The notes beneath the pieces are model-generated. The model had not been told where the DNA came from. It saw nothing but the letters and a program-made list of their open reading frames with translations, and ran no database searches. DNA of 5,758 nucleotides from JARDZI01 sp041639705. Lineage in GTDB: Bacteria > Bacillota > Clostridia > Clostridiales > Caloramatoraceae. The DNA lies in assembly GCA_041639705.1 (NCBI GenBank), contig JBEQBT010000220.1, forward strand, positions 1-5,758, written 5' to 3'. Position numbers and translations under genes: made by a program. Below are positions 1 through 5,642 of this stretch, in pieces; the first letter of the stretch is position 1; every line of letters begins with the position of its first letter.

Positions 1-169
1 AGAGAACATATATTGAAGGACATCCCGGAGTAGATTGCCTGAACACATTTTGTTATTAGGGCAAAACGGATTCCCCCGTTAAAGGGAGCTAAGTGAACCA
101 TTAATCCGGTTAATAAGGATGGCACCGTGGGATATATACTCTCACTCCTATTTGGAGTGGGAGTTTTTT
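1..169 (+). promoter_or_regulatory. T-box riboswitch, Asp-type (5' end cut by window), first antiterminator module
   Basis: This leader senses the charging state of a tRNA and controls aspS transcription. The window begins inside the 3' strand of Stem I. The specifier is read as GAC (19-21, Asp), followed by the usual A and the conserved ATCCCGGAGTAGA stretch that closes Stem I. A Stem II-like hairpin pairs TTGCC with GGCAA (about 35-64). The Stem IIA/B pseudoknot region with its CCCGTTAAAGGG signature lies at 75-86. A short Stem III-like hairpin follows at 96-114. The T-box sequence GGATGGCACCGTGGG is at 117-131; its AGGA can pair with TCCT (146-149) as antiterminator, competing with the terminator at 138-169. 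An Asp specifier in front of an AspRS gene is self-consistent. The promoter and most of Stem I lie upstream of the window. Confidence 0.9.
138..169 (+). terminator. First T-box intrinsic terminator
   Basis: ACTCTCACTCC (138-148) pairs over 11 bp, with one T-G wobble, with GGAGTGGGAGT (154-164) around a TATTT loop, followed by T164-T169. The 5' arm also supplies the bases for the antiterminator, as expected for a T-box switch. Confidence 0.85.
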
Positions 170-180
170 ATATATTTTTA

Positions 181-265
181 TGGTGGAATCTATTGTTTGC
201 CAGGTGTATGGTTAATTAGGGTGGTACCACGATAAATTCGTCCCTTTTCAGGGACGGTTTTTTTT
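181..265 (+). promoter_or_regulatory. Second T-box antiterminator module in tandem, without its own Stem I
   Basis: A second complete T-box sequence, AGGGTGGTACCACG (218-231), matches the family consensus better than the first. Its AGGG can pair with CCCT (242-245) as antiterminator, in competition with the terminator at 238-265. A small hairpin (CCA 200-202 with TGG 209-211) stands where Stem III would be. Only about 48 nt separate the first terminator from this module, too few for a Stem I with specifier loop. It therefore looks like a duplicated 3' half or the remnant of a second T-box. Whether it still responds to a tRNA acceptor end cannot be told from sequence. Confidence 0.8.
238..265 (+). 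terminator. Second T-box intrinsic terminator
   Basis: CGTCCC (239-244) pairs with GGGACG (251-256) around TTTTCA, extended by a T-G wobble, and is followed by eight T (258-265). This is the last terminator before aspS. Confidence 0.85.
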
Positions 266-292
266 ATACTTTTTTAATTTGAACAAAGTTTC

Positions 293-408
293 GTAGTGGC
301 CGTTACCCACAGCGGCTTGGGTATTTTATATATTGATGATACATATATAAATAGGTAAAATCACTCGTTATTTAAATACCCCTAGCTGCTGTGGGCAGCA
401 GCCACTAC
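293..408. repeat. REPIN-like inverted repeat element, copy 1 (116 bp)
   Basis: The element begins with GTAG and ends with CTAC. Its two arms of about 35 nt are inverted copies: 29 of 34 aligned bases match, with one gap, ending in GGGTATTT (319-326) and AAATACCC (374-381). Each arm holds its own hairpin. On the left, GCCGTT pairs with AGCGGC around ACCCAC (299-316). On the right, GCTGCTG pairs with CAGCAGC around TGGG (385-402). Differences between the arms are compensatory: a C-G pair on the left is T-A on the right. The centre is AT-rich. GTAG plus a hairpin, present twice in inverted orientation, is the architecture of REP/REPIN elements mobilised in trans by Y1 (RAYT) transposases. No such transposase is in the window. 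The element lies in the aspS leader, so it would be transcribed. Confidence 0.75.
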
Positions 409-434
409 AGGATGGGATAAGTAATAACAGAAAA

Positions 435-454
435 TAAAATCTGGCCAGATTTTA
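435..454. repeat. 20-bp perfect palindrome upstream of aspS
   Basis: Each half-site is TAAAATCTGG read toward the centre, with no mismatch and no spacer. There is no T-run after it, so it is not a terminator. It lies 39 bp before the aspS start codon. It could be an operator for a dimeric regulator or simply an AT-rich palindrome; no known operator is recognised. Confidence 0.5.
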
Positions 455-492
455 GAAATAAACTTTATTTAAAAAAAAGGAGGTAACTATTC

Positions 493-1779
493 ATGAGAAC
501 ACTAGCATGTGAACTTACAAATAAAATTGGTGAAACTGTTAAACTTCAGGGTTGGCTTCATAGGGTAAGGAATTTAGGGAAAATAGCATTTGTTATTTTG
601 AGGGACAGAAGTGGACTTGTACAGTGTATTGTAAATACGAAAGAAATAAACATTAAGGGTGTAAAGATTGAAAGTGTTGTAGAGATTATTGGAGAAGTGT
701 GTAAAAACGAAAGCGTTGAAAAAGGAATAGAGGTTTTAATAAAGGAGCTTAATATTATCTCTGAGGTTAAGGATGACCTGCCAATAGAGATAAATAAAGA
801 AAATATAGAGGCTAATCTTGATGCAATACTCAACAATAGAGTATTAAGCTTAAGAAATTCAAAGGTGAATGCAGTATTTAAAATACAGGCAGCACTTGCA
901 CATGGTTTTAGTGGATATTTAAGAAATCAGGGCTTTACAGAAGTATTCACCCCAAAGATTGTGGCAGAAGGTACCGAGGGAGGCACAGAGCTATTTGAAG
1001 TAAAATATTTTGACAAAAAGGCATACCTTGCACAGAGTCCACAGTTTTATAAACAAATGATGGTTGGAGCATGCTATGAAAGGGTATTTGAAACAGGTCA
1101 TGTTTACAGGGCGGAAAGTCATGATACACAAAGACATGTAAATGAGTTTGTAAGTCTCGATCTTGAAATGGGATTCATACAGGACGAGAGGGATATTATG
1201 AGCCTTGAAACAGAAATGCTTAAATATATTTTTTACCACATCAAAAGGGAATGTGTAGAGGAAATTAAGCTATTAAATGTAGATATACCAGTAATAAATG
1301 GTGAAATACCTTCAATGAGGCTGCCAGATGCTATACAGATATTGAGAGAAAAGTATAATAAAACTGACCTGGAAAAGGACATTGACCCAGAGGGTGAGAG
1401 ACTTATCTGCCAATATGCGAAGGAAGAATTGGGTTCAGAGTTTATATTCCTAACCCACTATCCACAGTCAAAACGCCCAATGTACACAATGCCTTTAGAG
1501 GATGGCTTAACCCACAGCTTTGACCTTATATTCCGTGGCGTAGAGATTACAACAGGGGGACAGAGAATACACAACTATGAACAGCTTAAAAGCAGCATTG
1601 CATCCCGTGGCATGAATCCAGACAGCTTTACCAACTATCTCGAAGTCTTCAAATATGGTATGCCCCCCCACGGCGGTCTTGCAATAGGACTTGAAAGACT
1701 AACAGCCCAGTTAATAGAATTAAGCAACGTCAGGGATGCAACATTATTTACAAGGGACAGATTTAGGATTAAGCCATAA
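493..1779 (+). CDS. aspS: Aspartyl-tRNA synthetase, archaeal type, probably non-discriminating
   Basis: This cytoplasmic class IIb synthetase charges tRNA-Asp with aspartate, using ATP. Its 428 residues match the short archaeal form, which lacks the GAD insertion that makes the bacterial form near 590. An N-terminal OB-fold anticodon-binding domain (about 1-100) contains GWLHRVRNLG. The catalytic domain shows TEGGTELF (161-168), QSPQFYKQ (181-188), motif 2 with YRAESHDTQRH (205-215), GGQR (355-358) and motif 3 GGLAIGLERL (394-403). His23 stands where the discriminating Thermococcus enzyme has Trp26. In this family His there goes with acceptance of tRNA-Asn, so Asp-tRNA-Asn for GatCAB amidation is likely, by inference. 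The ATG start is supported by AAGGAGGT (477-484), 8 nt upstream. Control is by the upstream T-box. The gene is flanked by two copies of the same repeat, and no clear intrinsic terminator follows it. Confidence 0.95.
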   Translation: MRTLACELTNKIGETVKLQGWLHRVRNLGKIAFVILRDRSGLVQCIVNTKEINIKGVKIESVVEIIGEVCKNESVEKGIEVLIKELNIISEVKDDLPIEINKENIEANLDAILNNRVLSLRNSKVNAVFKIQAALAHGFSGYLRNQGFTEVFTPKIVAEGTEGGTELFEVKYFDKKAYLAQSPQFYKQMMVGACYERVFETGHVYRAESHDTQRHVNEFVSLDLEMGFIQDERDIMSLETEMLKYIFYHIKRECVEEIKLLNVDIPVINGEIPSMRLPDAIQILREKYNKTDLEKDIDPEGERLICQYAKEELGSEFIFLTHYPQSKRPMYTMPLEDGLTHSFDLIFRGVEITTGGQRIHNYEQLKSSIASRGMNPDSFTNYLEVFKYGMPPHGGLAIGLERLTAQLIELSNVRDATLFTRDRFRIKP

Positions 1780-1838
1780 AAAGGAAAGTATTGCAAAGTG
1801 TGGCAATGTGCAAAAAATCATATACTTCACAATTGTCA

Positions 1839-1952
1839 GTAGTGGTCGATGCCCACATCGACAGGGCATTAGCAGTTATGGCGATATCTGCATCAAAGGT
1901 AGAATTCCTATGTTCCGCAAATGCCCTAGGCCGATGTGGCATCGGCCACTAT
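1839..1952. repeat. REPIN-like inverted repeat element, copy 2 (114 bp)
   Basis: This is the second member of the family seen at 293-408, starting 59 bp after the aspS stop codon. It begins with GTAG and ends with CTAT, one change from CTAC. The left hairpin pairs GTCGATG with CATCGAC around CCCA (1845-1862). The right hairpin pairs GGCCGATG with CATCGGCC around TGG (1929-1947). The inner arm ends are GGGCATT (1864-1870) and AATGCCC (1920-1926). The stem bases differ from copy 1, yet pairing, the CCCA-type loop, total length and outer GTAGTGG are kept. The central part is unrelated to that of copy 1. Short open frames across it are chance products of the repeat. Confidence 0.75.
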
Positions 1953-2101
1953 AGAATATCTCAAAATTATGTTAATATTTGATACATATTATTTCTATAT
2001 TATAAATTTTGAACTACTTTCATATGCAGTCCAATTTCCCTACCAAAACCTAACTGCAACAATTGTCCTGTCGTTTAAATCAGGGCATTTAAAGGTGATG
2101 T

Positions 2102-2713
2102 TTACCAATTACCTAAGCACTTGTAAGTATCAATAAGCCATGGATGTACAACCTTAAGCTTATCCTTATTTCTAAACAAATAATTTATATAACTAAATGC
2201 AGCGAACTCTAAAGAAATATCTAGTGCCTTTTCTATTTCCCCAAGATAAGGAGGAACTCCATCCTGATCCCATTCAATTTTGTCAGCTATAAACAAAACC
2301 ATATCCAACTTAGAAGGATTAGCTCTAAGGGTAGTGTGACACTCAATGGCATTAAGGGTTTCAATGTTGCTTATATTAAATATTTCCTTTGCTAAAATCC
2401 TAGATATTTTCTGATGAAGAATCAAAGGTAGTTCTCTTTCTTCCTTAAGTATTTCAATACCCAATGTAGCAGCTATTTCTATTCGCCTATCATTTGGGAA
2501 AATTCCTCCTATATCATGAGGATACCCTGAAGCTTCAGCAAGTGAGCATTCTACATCATACTTCTGTGCAATAAGCTTTGCCATTTTTCCAACTCTTAAT
2601 GAATGATCAGCTATTCTAAGACGGTTATGCTTTATTAAAAAATTATGTGAATCTCTTTCAATGTTTCCAGTTAAATCAAATTCATTAATTAGATTTAAGA
2701 TACTCTCATCCAC
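2102..2713 (-). CDS. HD-domain hydrolase, YqeK-like (possible symmetrical Ap4A hydrolase)
   Basis: The 203-residue soluble protein has an HD metal-dependent phosphohydrolase domain (about 30-180). Candidate metal ligands in family order are His37 (DHSLRV), His66-Asp67 (PHDIGG), His100, His125 (ECHTT) and Asp144 (ADKIEWD). The order H...HD...H...H...D and the motifs HTT, ADKIE and the late HP (190-191) are those of YqeK proteins, which split Ap4A into two ADP. PHDIGG replaces the usual LHD(I/Y)AK, so it is a divergent relative and its substrate is uncertain. The start is GTG at 2713, chosen because GGAGGAA (2721-2727 on this strand) lies 7 nt upstream; no in-frame ATG fits. It converges on aspS and diverges from splB, so it is its own transcription unit. 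A link to synthetase-made Ap4A is attractive but only inferred. Confidence 0.8.
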   Translation of the reverse strand: MDESILNLINEFDLTGNIERDSHNFLIKHNRLRIADHSLRVGKMAKLIAQKYDVECSLAEASGYPHDIGGIFPNDRRIEIAATLGIEILKEERELPLILHQKISRILAKEIFNISNIETLNAIECHTTLRANPSKLDMVLFIADKIEWDQDGVPPYLGEIEKALDISLEFAAFSYINYLFRNKDKLKVVHPWLIDTYKCLGNW

Positions 2714-2745
2714 TTCATTGTTCCTCCAATCAAGACTATACTACA

Positions 2746-2773
2746 ATTCTATACCAAGTCATGTATAAATCAA
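2746..2773 (-). promoter_or_regulatory. Candidate sigma-A promoter for the HD-domain gene
   Basis: On the minus strand TTGATT (2773-2768) and TAGAAT (2751-2746) are 16 bp apart, about 33 bp before the GTG start. The match is moderate in very AT-rich DNA. Confidence 0.35.
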
Positions 2774-2914
2774 AACAGAAAATGGATTTTTTCTAGTATA
2801 AACATTAAACCCTTTAAAAATTTAGCTTTTAAGGATTGGCCACTGTCATTTAAATTAACAAATTAATGATGTATAAAAAAGCAGGTTTAAAATAATGTAT
2901 AGCAATTCCCTTGC

Positions 2915-2945
2915 CTTATAAATATCACCACAAATTCTCATACTA
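2915..2945 (+). promoter_or_regulatory. Candidate sigma-G-type promoter for splB (weak)
   Basis: CATACTA (2939-2945) matches the sigma-G -10 pattern (CATnnTA). CTTATA (2915-2920), 18 bp upstream, partly fits the -35 pattern (GnATR). Forespore sigma-G expression is known for B. subtilis splB. Against this, transcription would start at about 2952, inside the ribosome binding site, leaving almost no leader. Confidence 0.25.
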
Positions 2946-2962
2946 AGCATGAGGTGATAATC

Positions 2963-3970
2963 TTGTTTAAGCCCTTAAGAGTCATTATCGAAGAAAAGGC
3001 ATTGGATTATGATCGGGGAAAACAGCTATTAGAAAAATTTCAAAGAGAGAATATAGAAGTAAAGATAATAAAGGGTGGAAGAGTTACTGGAATACCGGGA
3101 AAAACAGATCAGGAAATGTATTTTCAAGGTAAAAATACGCTTGCTGTTGGGGTCAGGAAGCAATCGGATTTTCAAACCTGTAAACCATCGGCGCATTATA
3201 TGCTGCCAATTGTTAGCGGTTGTGTTGGAATGTGTGAATACTGTTATTTGAATACTCAACTTGGTAAAAGACCCTATAGCAAGGTATATGTAAATGTGGA
3301 AGAAATACTTGAAAGGGCAGATAAATATATAGAGGAAAAAAAACCTCATATAACCATATTTGAAGGAGCCGCAACCTCAGATCCTCTACCTGTTGAAAGA
3401 TATGGGCATGGACTGTCCTTAGCAATAGAACATTTTGGAAGAAGTGATCTGGGGTACTTTAGATTTGTTACAAAGTTTGATGAGGTTGACCAATTGCTTG
3501 GACTTGAGCATAATGGTCACACAACAATCAGATTCACTCTTAATACAGACAAGGTCATAAAGGAATATGAACACAAGGTTCCTGGAGCAATTGAGAGGAT
3601 TGAGGCATCATTTAAGGTTAGTGAAAGCGGTTACCCAATCGGATTTATTATTGCCCCAGTTTTTCTGTATGATGGGTGGAAGGAGGATTACTCAAGTCTT
3701 ATCAATGCATTGGGTGAAAAGCTAAGGGATAGGGAGCCAACCTTTGAGGTTATAACCCATAGATTTACAAAACGAGCAAAGGAACAAATATTAAAAACCT
3801 TCCCAGAAACAGGGCTCCAGATGAATGAAGAAGAGAGGAAATTTAAATACGGACAATTTGGTTATGGAAAGTATGTTTATAAGAATGAGAACATAGATGA
3901 GGTGAAGGTTTTCTTTAAGGAAAACTTAGGGAGGTATTTTAAACAGCAAAATATAAGATATATAATATGA
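2963..3970 (+). CDS. splB: Spore photoproduct lyase homologue, radical SAM, with the H-donor Cys replaced by Ala
   Basis: SplB repairs the UV-induced thymine dimer 'spore photoproduct' in germinating spores by radical-SAM chemistry. The protein (335 residues from the TTG at 2963) has the cluster motif CVGMCEYC: Cys87, Cys91 and Cys94. Tyr93 and Tyr95 match the two conserved tyrosines near the cluster. QTCKPSAHY, LNTQLGKRPY, RFVTKF and HRFTKRAK are typical of the family and the length is normal. The spacing aligns without gaps to B. subtilis Cys91/95/98, but the residue matching Cys141 is Ala137 (EGAATSD instead of EAACTSD), and no other cysteine replaces it. TTG is chosen because GAGGTGAT (2951-2958) sits correctly before it and residues MFKP look like family starts; a GTG at 2954 would lie inside that site. 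It overlaps the next ORF by ATGA. Confidence 0.92.
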   Translation: MFKPLRVIIEEKALDYDRGKQLLEKFQRENIEVKIIKGGRVTGIPGKTDQEMYFQGKNTLAVGVRKQSDFQTCKPSAHYMLPIVSGCVGMCEYCYLNTQLGKRPYSKVYVNVEEILERADKYIEEKKPHITIFEGAATSDPLPVERYGHGLSLAIEHFGRSDLGYFRFVTKFDEVDQLLGLEHNGHTTIRFTLNTDKVIKEYEHKVPGAIERIEASFKVSESGYPIGFIIAPVFLYDGWKEDYSSLINALGEKLRDREPTFEVITHRFTKRAKEQILKTFPETGLQMNEEERKFKYGQFGYGKYVYKNENIDEVKVFFKENLGRYFKQQNIRYII

Positions 3971-4119
3971 TACAAAATCACAATCGCCTTACTGCATTTG
4001 TATTAATCTTCTGTATGCTGTTATCAGCCTTTTATATTCCAATTACATTAAATAAATATGTTATTGAAAAAAACATAATGGAGGTTTATGGTGGAGGGGA
4101 TGTTCTTGATATAGAATAA
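3967..4119 (+). CDS. Small putative membrane peptide, translationally coupled to splB
   Basis: A 50-codon ORF whose ATG overlaps the splB stop codon (ATGA). Residues 8-28 (from LTAFVLIFCMLL to PITL) form one hydrophobic segment long enough to span the membrane or act as an uncleaved signal. An N-terminal His/Arg-containing segment precedes it. The tail is polar and acidic (VYGGGDVLDIE). No independent Shine-Dalgarno lies at the right distance; the nearest, GGGAGG in splB, is about 30 nt upstream. Coupling through the overlap would be needed. The family is not recognised. Overlap, orientation and sensible composition favour a real gene, but at this length chance cannot be excluded. It ends 41 bp before the argS promoter. 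Confidence 0.5.
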   Translation: MIQNHNRLTAFVLIFCMLLSAFYIPITLNKYVIEKNIMEVYGGGDVLDIE

Positions 4120-4160
4120 ATAGGAAGTGAATCTATCAGGGCTATATATATTTTTAAATG

Positions 4161-4189
4161 TTGACTTAATGGCTTATATTGTATACAAT
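4161..4189 (+). promoter_or_regulatory. Sigma-A promoter of the argS T-box leader
   Basis: TTGACT (4161-4166) and TACAAT (4184-4189) are exactly 17 bp apart, placing the start of transcription near 4196, just before T-box Stem I. The -10 lies in a perfect 12-bp palindrome, ATTGTATACAAT (4178-4189), which could be an operator or coincidence. Confidence 0.75.
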
Positions 4190-4210
4190 GTTAAAAATAT
4201 ATATAATTAC

Positions 4211-4440
4211 TCAATGAACTGGAAAAGTACTATATGTCACTTATTATAGTGAGTTAGGGAGTGGTGAAAGCCTAATAGTAATACATATATGAATAGGACC
4301 AGGGAGAATTCTTCTGAAATGGCAGTAGGAAGAACGCATATCTGCGATAAAGGTCTTAAGAGGGCATTATGTACTATATTTATGCCAATTAGAGTGGTAC
4401 CACGGGATTCCGTCTCTTTATGAGATTGGAGTCCTTTTTT
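4211..4440 (+). promoter_or_regulatory. T-box riboswitch, Arg-type (specifier AGG), upstream of argS
   Basis: Stem I closes with CTGG (4219-4222) and CCAG (4299-4302). The specifier loop has AAAAGTAC on the 5' side and GAATAGGA on the 3' side, with AGG (4295-4297, Arg) followed by the conserved A. Above it TATATGT (4231-4237) pairs with ACATATA (4283-4289), and the distal part GTTAGGGAGTGGTGAAAGCC follows T-box form. A Stem III-like hairpin pairs GGCAT (about 4363) with ATGCC (4382-4386). The T-box sequence AGAGTGGTACCACGGG is at 4391-4406; its AGAG can pair with CTCT (4414-4417) as antiterminator. Uncharged tRNA-Arg(CCU) would favour read-through into argS. Confidence 0.9.
4405..4440 (+). 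terminator. Intrinsic terminator of the argS T-box
   Basis: GGATTCCGTCTC (4405-4416) pairs with GAGATTGGAGTCC (4422-4434), allowing wobble pairs and one bulged A, followed by T4435-T4440. It is mutually exclusive with the antiterminator. Confidence 0.85.
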
Positions 4441-4463
4441 ATTTTATCATAGGAGGGATAACA

Positions 4464-5567
4464 ATGTTAAAATATCAACAAAAAATTATTGAGCAAGTAA
4501 AAGAGCATCTTAATGTGTCTGAAGTTATACTGACAATACCACCAGATTCCAAGCTTGGAGATATAACTCTGCCATGTTTTCAACTTGCCAAGGAATTAAA
4601 GAAAAGTCCTATTGAAATTGCAGCTTATATAAAGGATAAGTTTGTTTCAGTAGATTTCATTGATAAAGTGGAGATTGCTGGTGGATATCTTAATTTCTAT
4701 ATTAATAGATCCATCTTTATAAAAAATACATTAGAAGAGATAAGAGCTAAGAAGGATAGATATGGATCATCAATGATTGGATCTGGGAAAAAAGCATTAA
4801 TAGAACACACAAGTATAAATCCCAATGCTTCACCACATGTGGGAAGGGCAAGAAATGCTTTAATTGGGGATGCATTAGCAAGACTTTTGAAGTTTGAAGG
4901 GTATGAAGTTAATATTCATTATTTTATTAATGATATAGGAAAGCAAATTGCAATGCTTTTATTAGGAGTAAAGGATATTACAAGTATTGTGTTTAAAGAT
5001 TTATTAGATATATATATTCAAATTAATTGGGATGTTGAAGAGAACCCAGATCTTGAAAATAAAGTATTTGAGCTTTTGTATAAATTAGAAAATGGTGATG
5101 AAGGGGTTAAAGAAAGATTTAGACATATTGTTGATATATGTATAAAGGGACAAACAGAGATATTCAAGGAATTAGGTATTAGATACGATACTTTTACATA
5201 TGAATCTGATTATATTTGGAACAATAGGGTAGATGAAATTTTAGATCAATTAAATAATACTAAAAAGCTTGAGGAAGATTCAGAAGGAAGACTGGTATTA
5301 AACCAAGAGGAGTATAAGCTCCCCATGAAAGCACCTTATCTCGTACTAACAAGAAAGGATAAAACTTCATTATATCCGCTAAGAGATATTGCATACACAA
5401 TTGATAAGATAAAAACAAATTCTGATAAAAACCTAGTTGTTCTTGGTGAAGATCAAAAACTATATTTCAGGCAAATAAAAGCTGCGTTAGATGTATTAGG
5501 TTATAGCGCACCATCGCCTGTTCACTATTCCTTTGTATTATTATCAGAGGGCATCCACAGGAAATAG
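4464..5567 (+). pseudogene. argS: Arginyl-tRNA synthetase, truncated at the KMSKS-like motif
   Basis: ArgRS is a cytoplasmic class I enzyme that charges tRNA-Arg. The ATG follows AGGAGG (4451-4456). Residues 1-85 are the Arg-specific N-terminal domain (GDITLPCFQLAKEL). The Rossmann catalytic domain follows, with the HIGH-type motif as HVGR (125-128) in INPNASPHVGRARNALIGD, then FINDIGKQ, YPLRDIAYT (304-312) and LGEDQ (328-332). The frame breaks after HYSFVLLSEG. Instead of the usual MSTRKGN-type loop it reads IHRK and stops at residue 367, where the family runs to about 550-580. The KMSKS-like loop and the whole helical anticodon-binding domain are missing. Promoter, T-box and ribosome binding site are intact, and a putative IS607 recombinase starts 131 bp after the stop, so disruption by that element is likely. 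A functional ArgRS should be encoded elsewhere. Confidence 0.85.
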
Positions 5568-5641
5568 CAATATTTGATGACCTTACTGCATTAGAGGTAG
5601 CTGCAGCTCAAGTAAATATATATAATTCTACAAGATATTGA
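5552..5641 (+). other. Coding-like remnant in the -1 frame at the end of argS
   Basis: Starting inside the argS 3' end, the -1 frame reads HPQEIAIFDDLTALEVAAAQ and ends at TGA (5639-5641), with codon choice like that of real genes. FDDL would fit the residues after the ArgRS MSTRKGN loop, which suggests a decayed continuation of argS. It could equally be a fragment of another gene or the left end of the mobile element. It has no start of its own and is not recognised. Confidence 0.35.
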
Positions 5642-5642
5642 A

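Noticed and set aside
558..1239. Minus-strand open frames inside aspS
   Set aside because: They are antisense shadows of a well-supported synthetase gene and show no family motifs.
1780..1838. Possible aspS terminator (ATTGC paired with GCAAT)
   Set aside because: The stem is only 5 bp with an 8-nt loop and no T-run; the repeat element downstream is a stronger structure but also lacks a T-run.
1791..1982. Short plus-strand open frames across 1736-2136
   Set aside because: They run through the inverted repeat copy 2 or start inside aspS, lack ribosome binding sites, and have no recognisable composition.
1990..2101. Coding-like minus-strand reading (ITFKCPDLNDRTIVAVRFW, stop, GNWTAYESSSKFII) after the HD-domain gene
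   Set aside because: It is interrupted by a TAG at 2042-2040 and has no start or ribosome binding site. It could be a decayed gene tail, but no family is recognised and the stretch is too short to call.
2811..2834. CCTTTAAAA ... TTTTAAGG inverted repeat between the HD gene and splB
   Set aside because: The stem is AT-rich with a bulge and has no T-run; it is not convincing as a terminator or operator in such DNA.
2835..2850. TTGGCCACTGTC as a possible third solo copy of the REP end
   Set aside because: It resembles GGCCACTAC but has no adjacent hairpin and no GTAG/CTAC, so chance is the simpler reading.
3029..3425. Minus-strand open frames inside splB
   Set aside because: They are antisense to the conserved radical-SAM core, rich in Ile/Phe/Tyr as expected from AT-rich antisense, and have no start signals.
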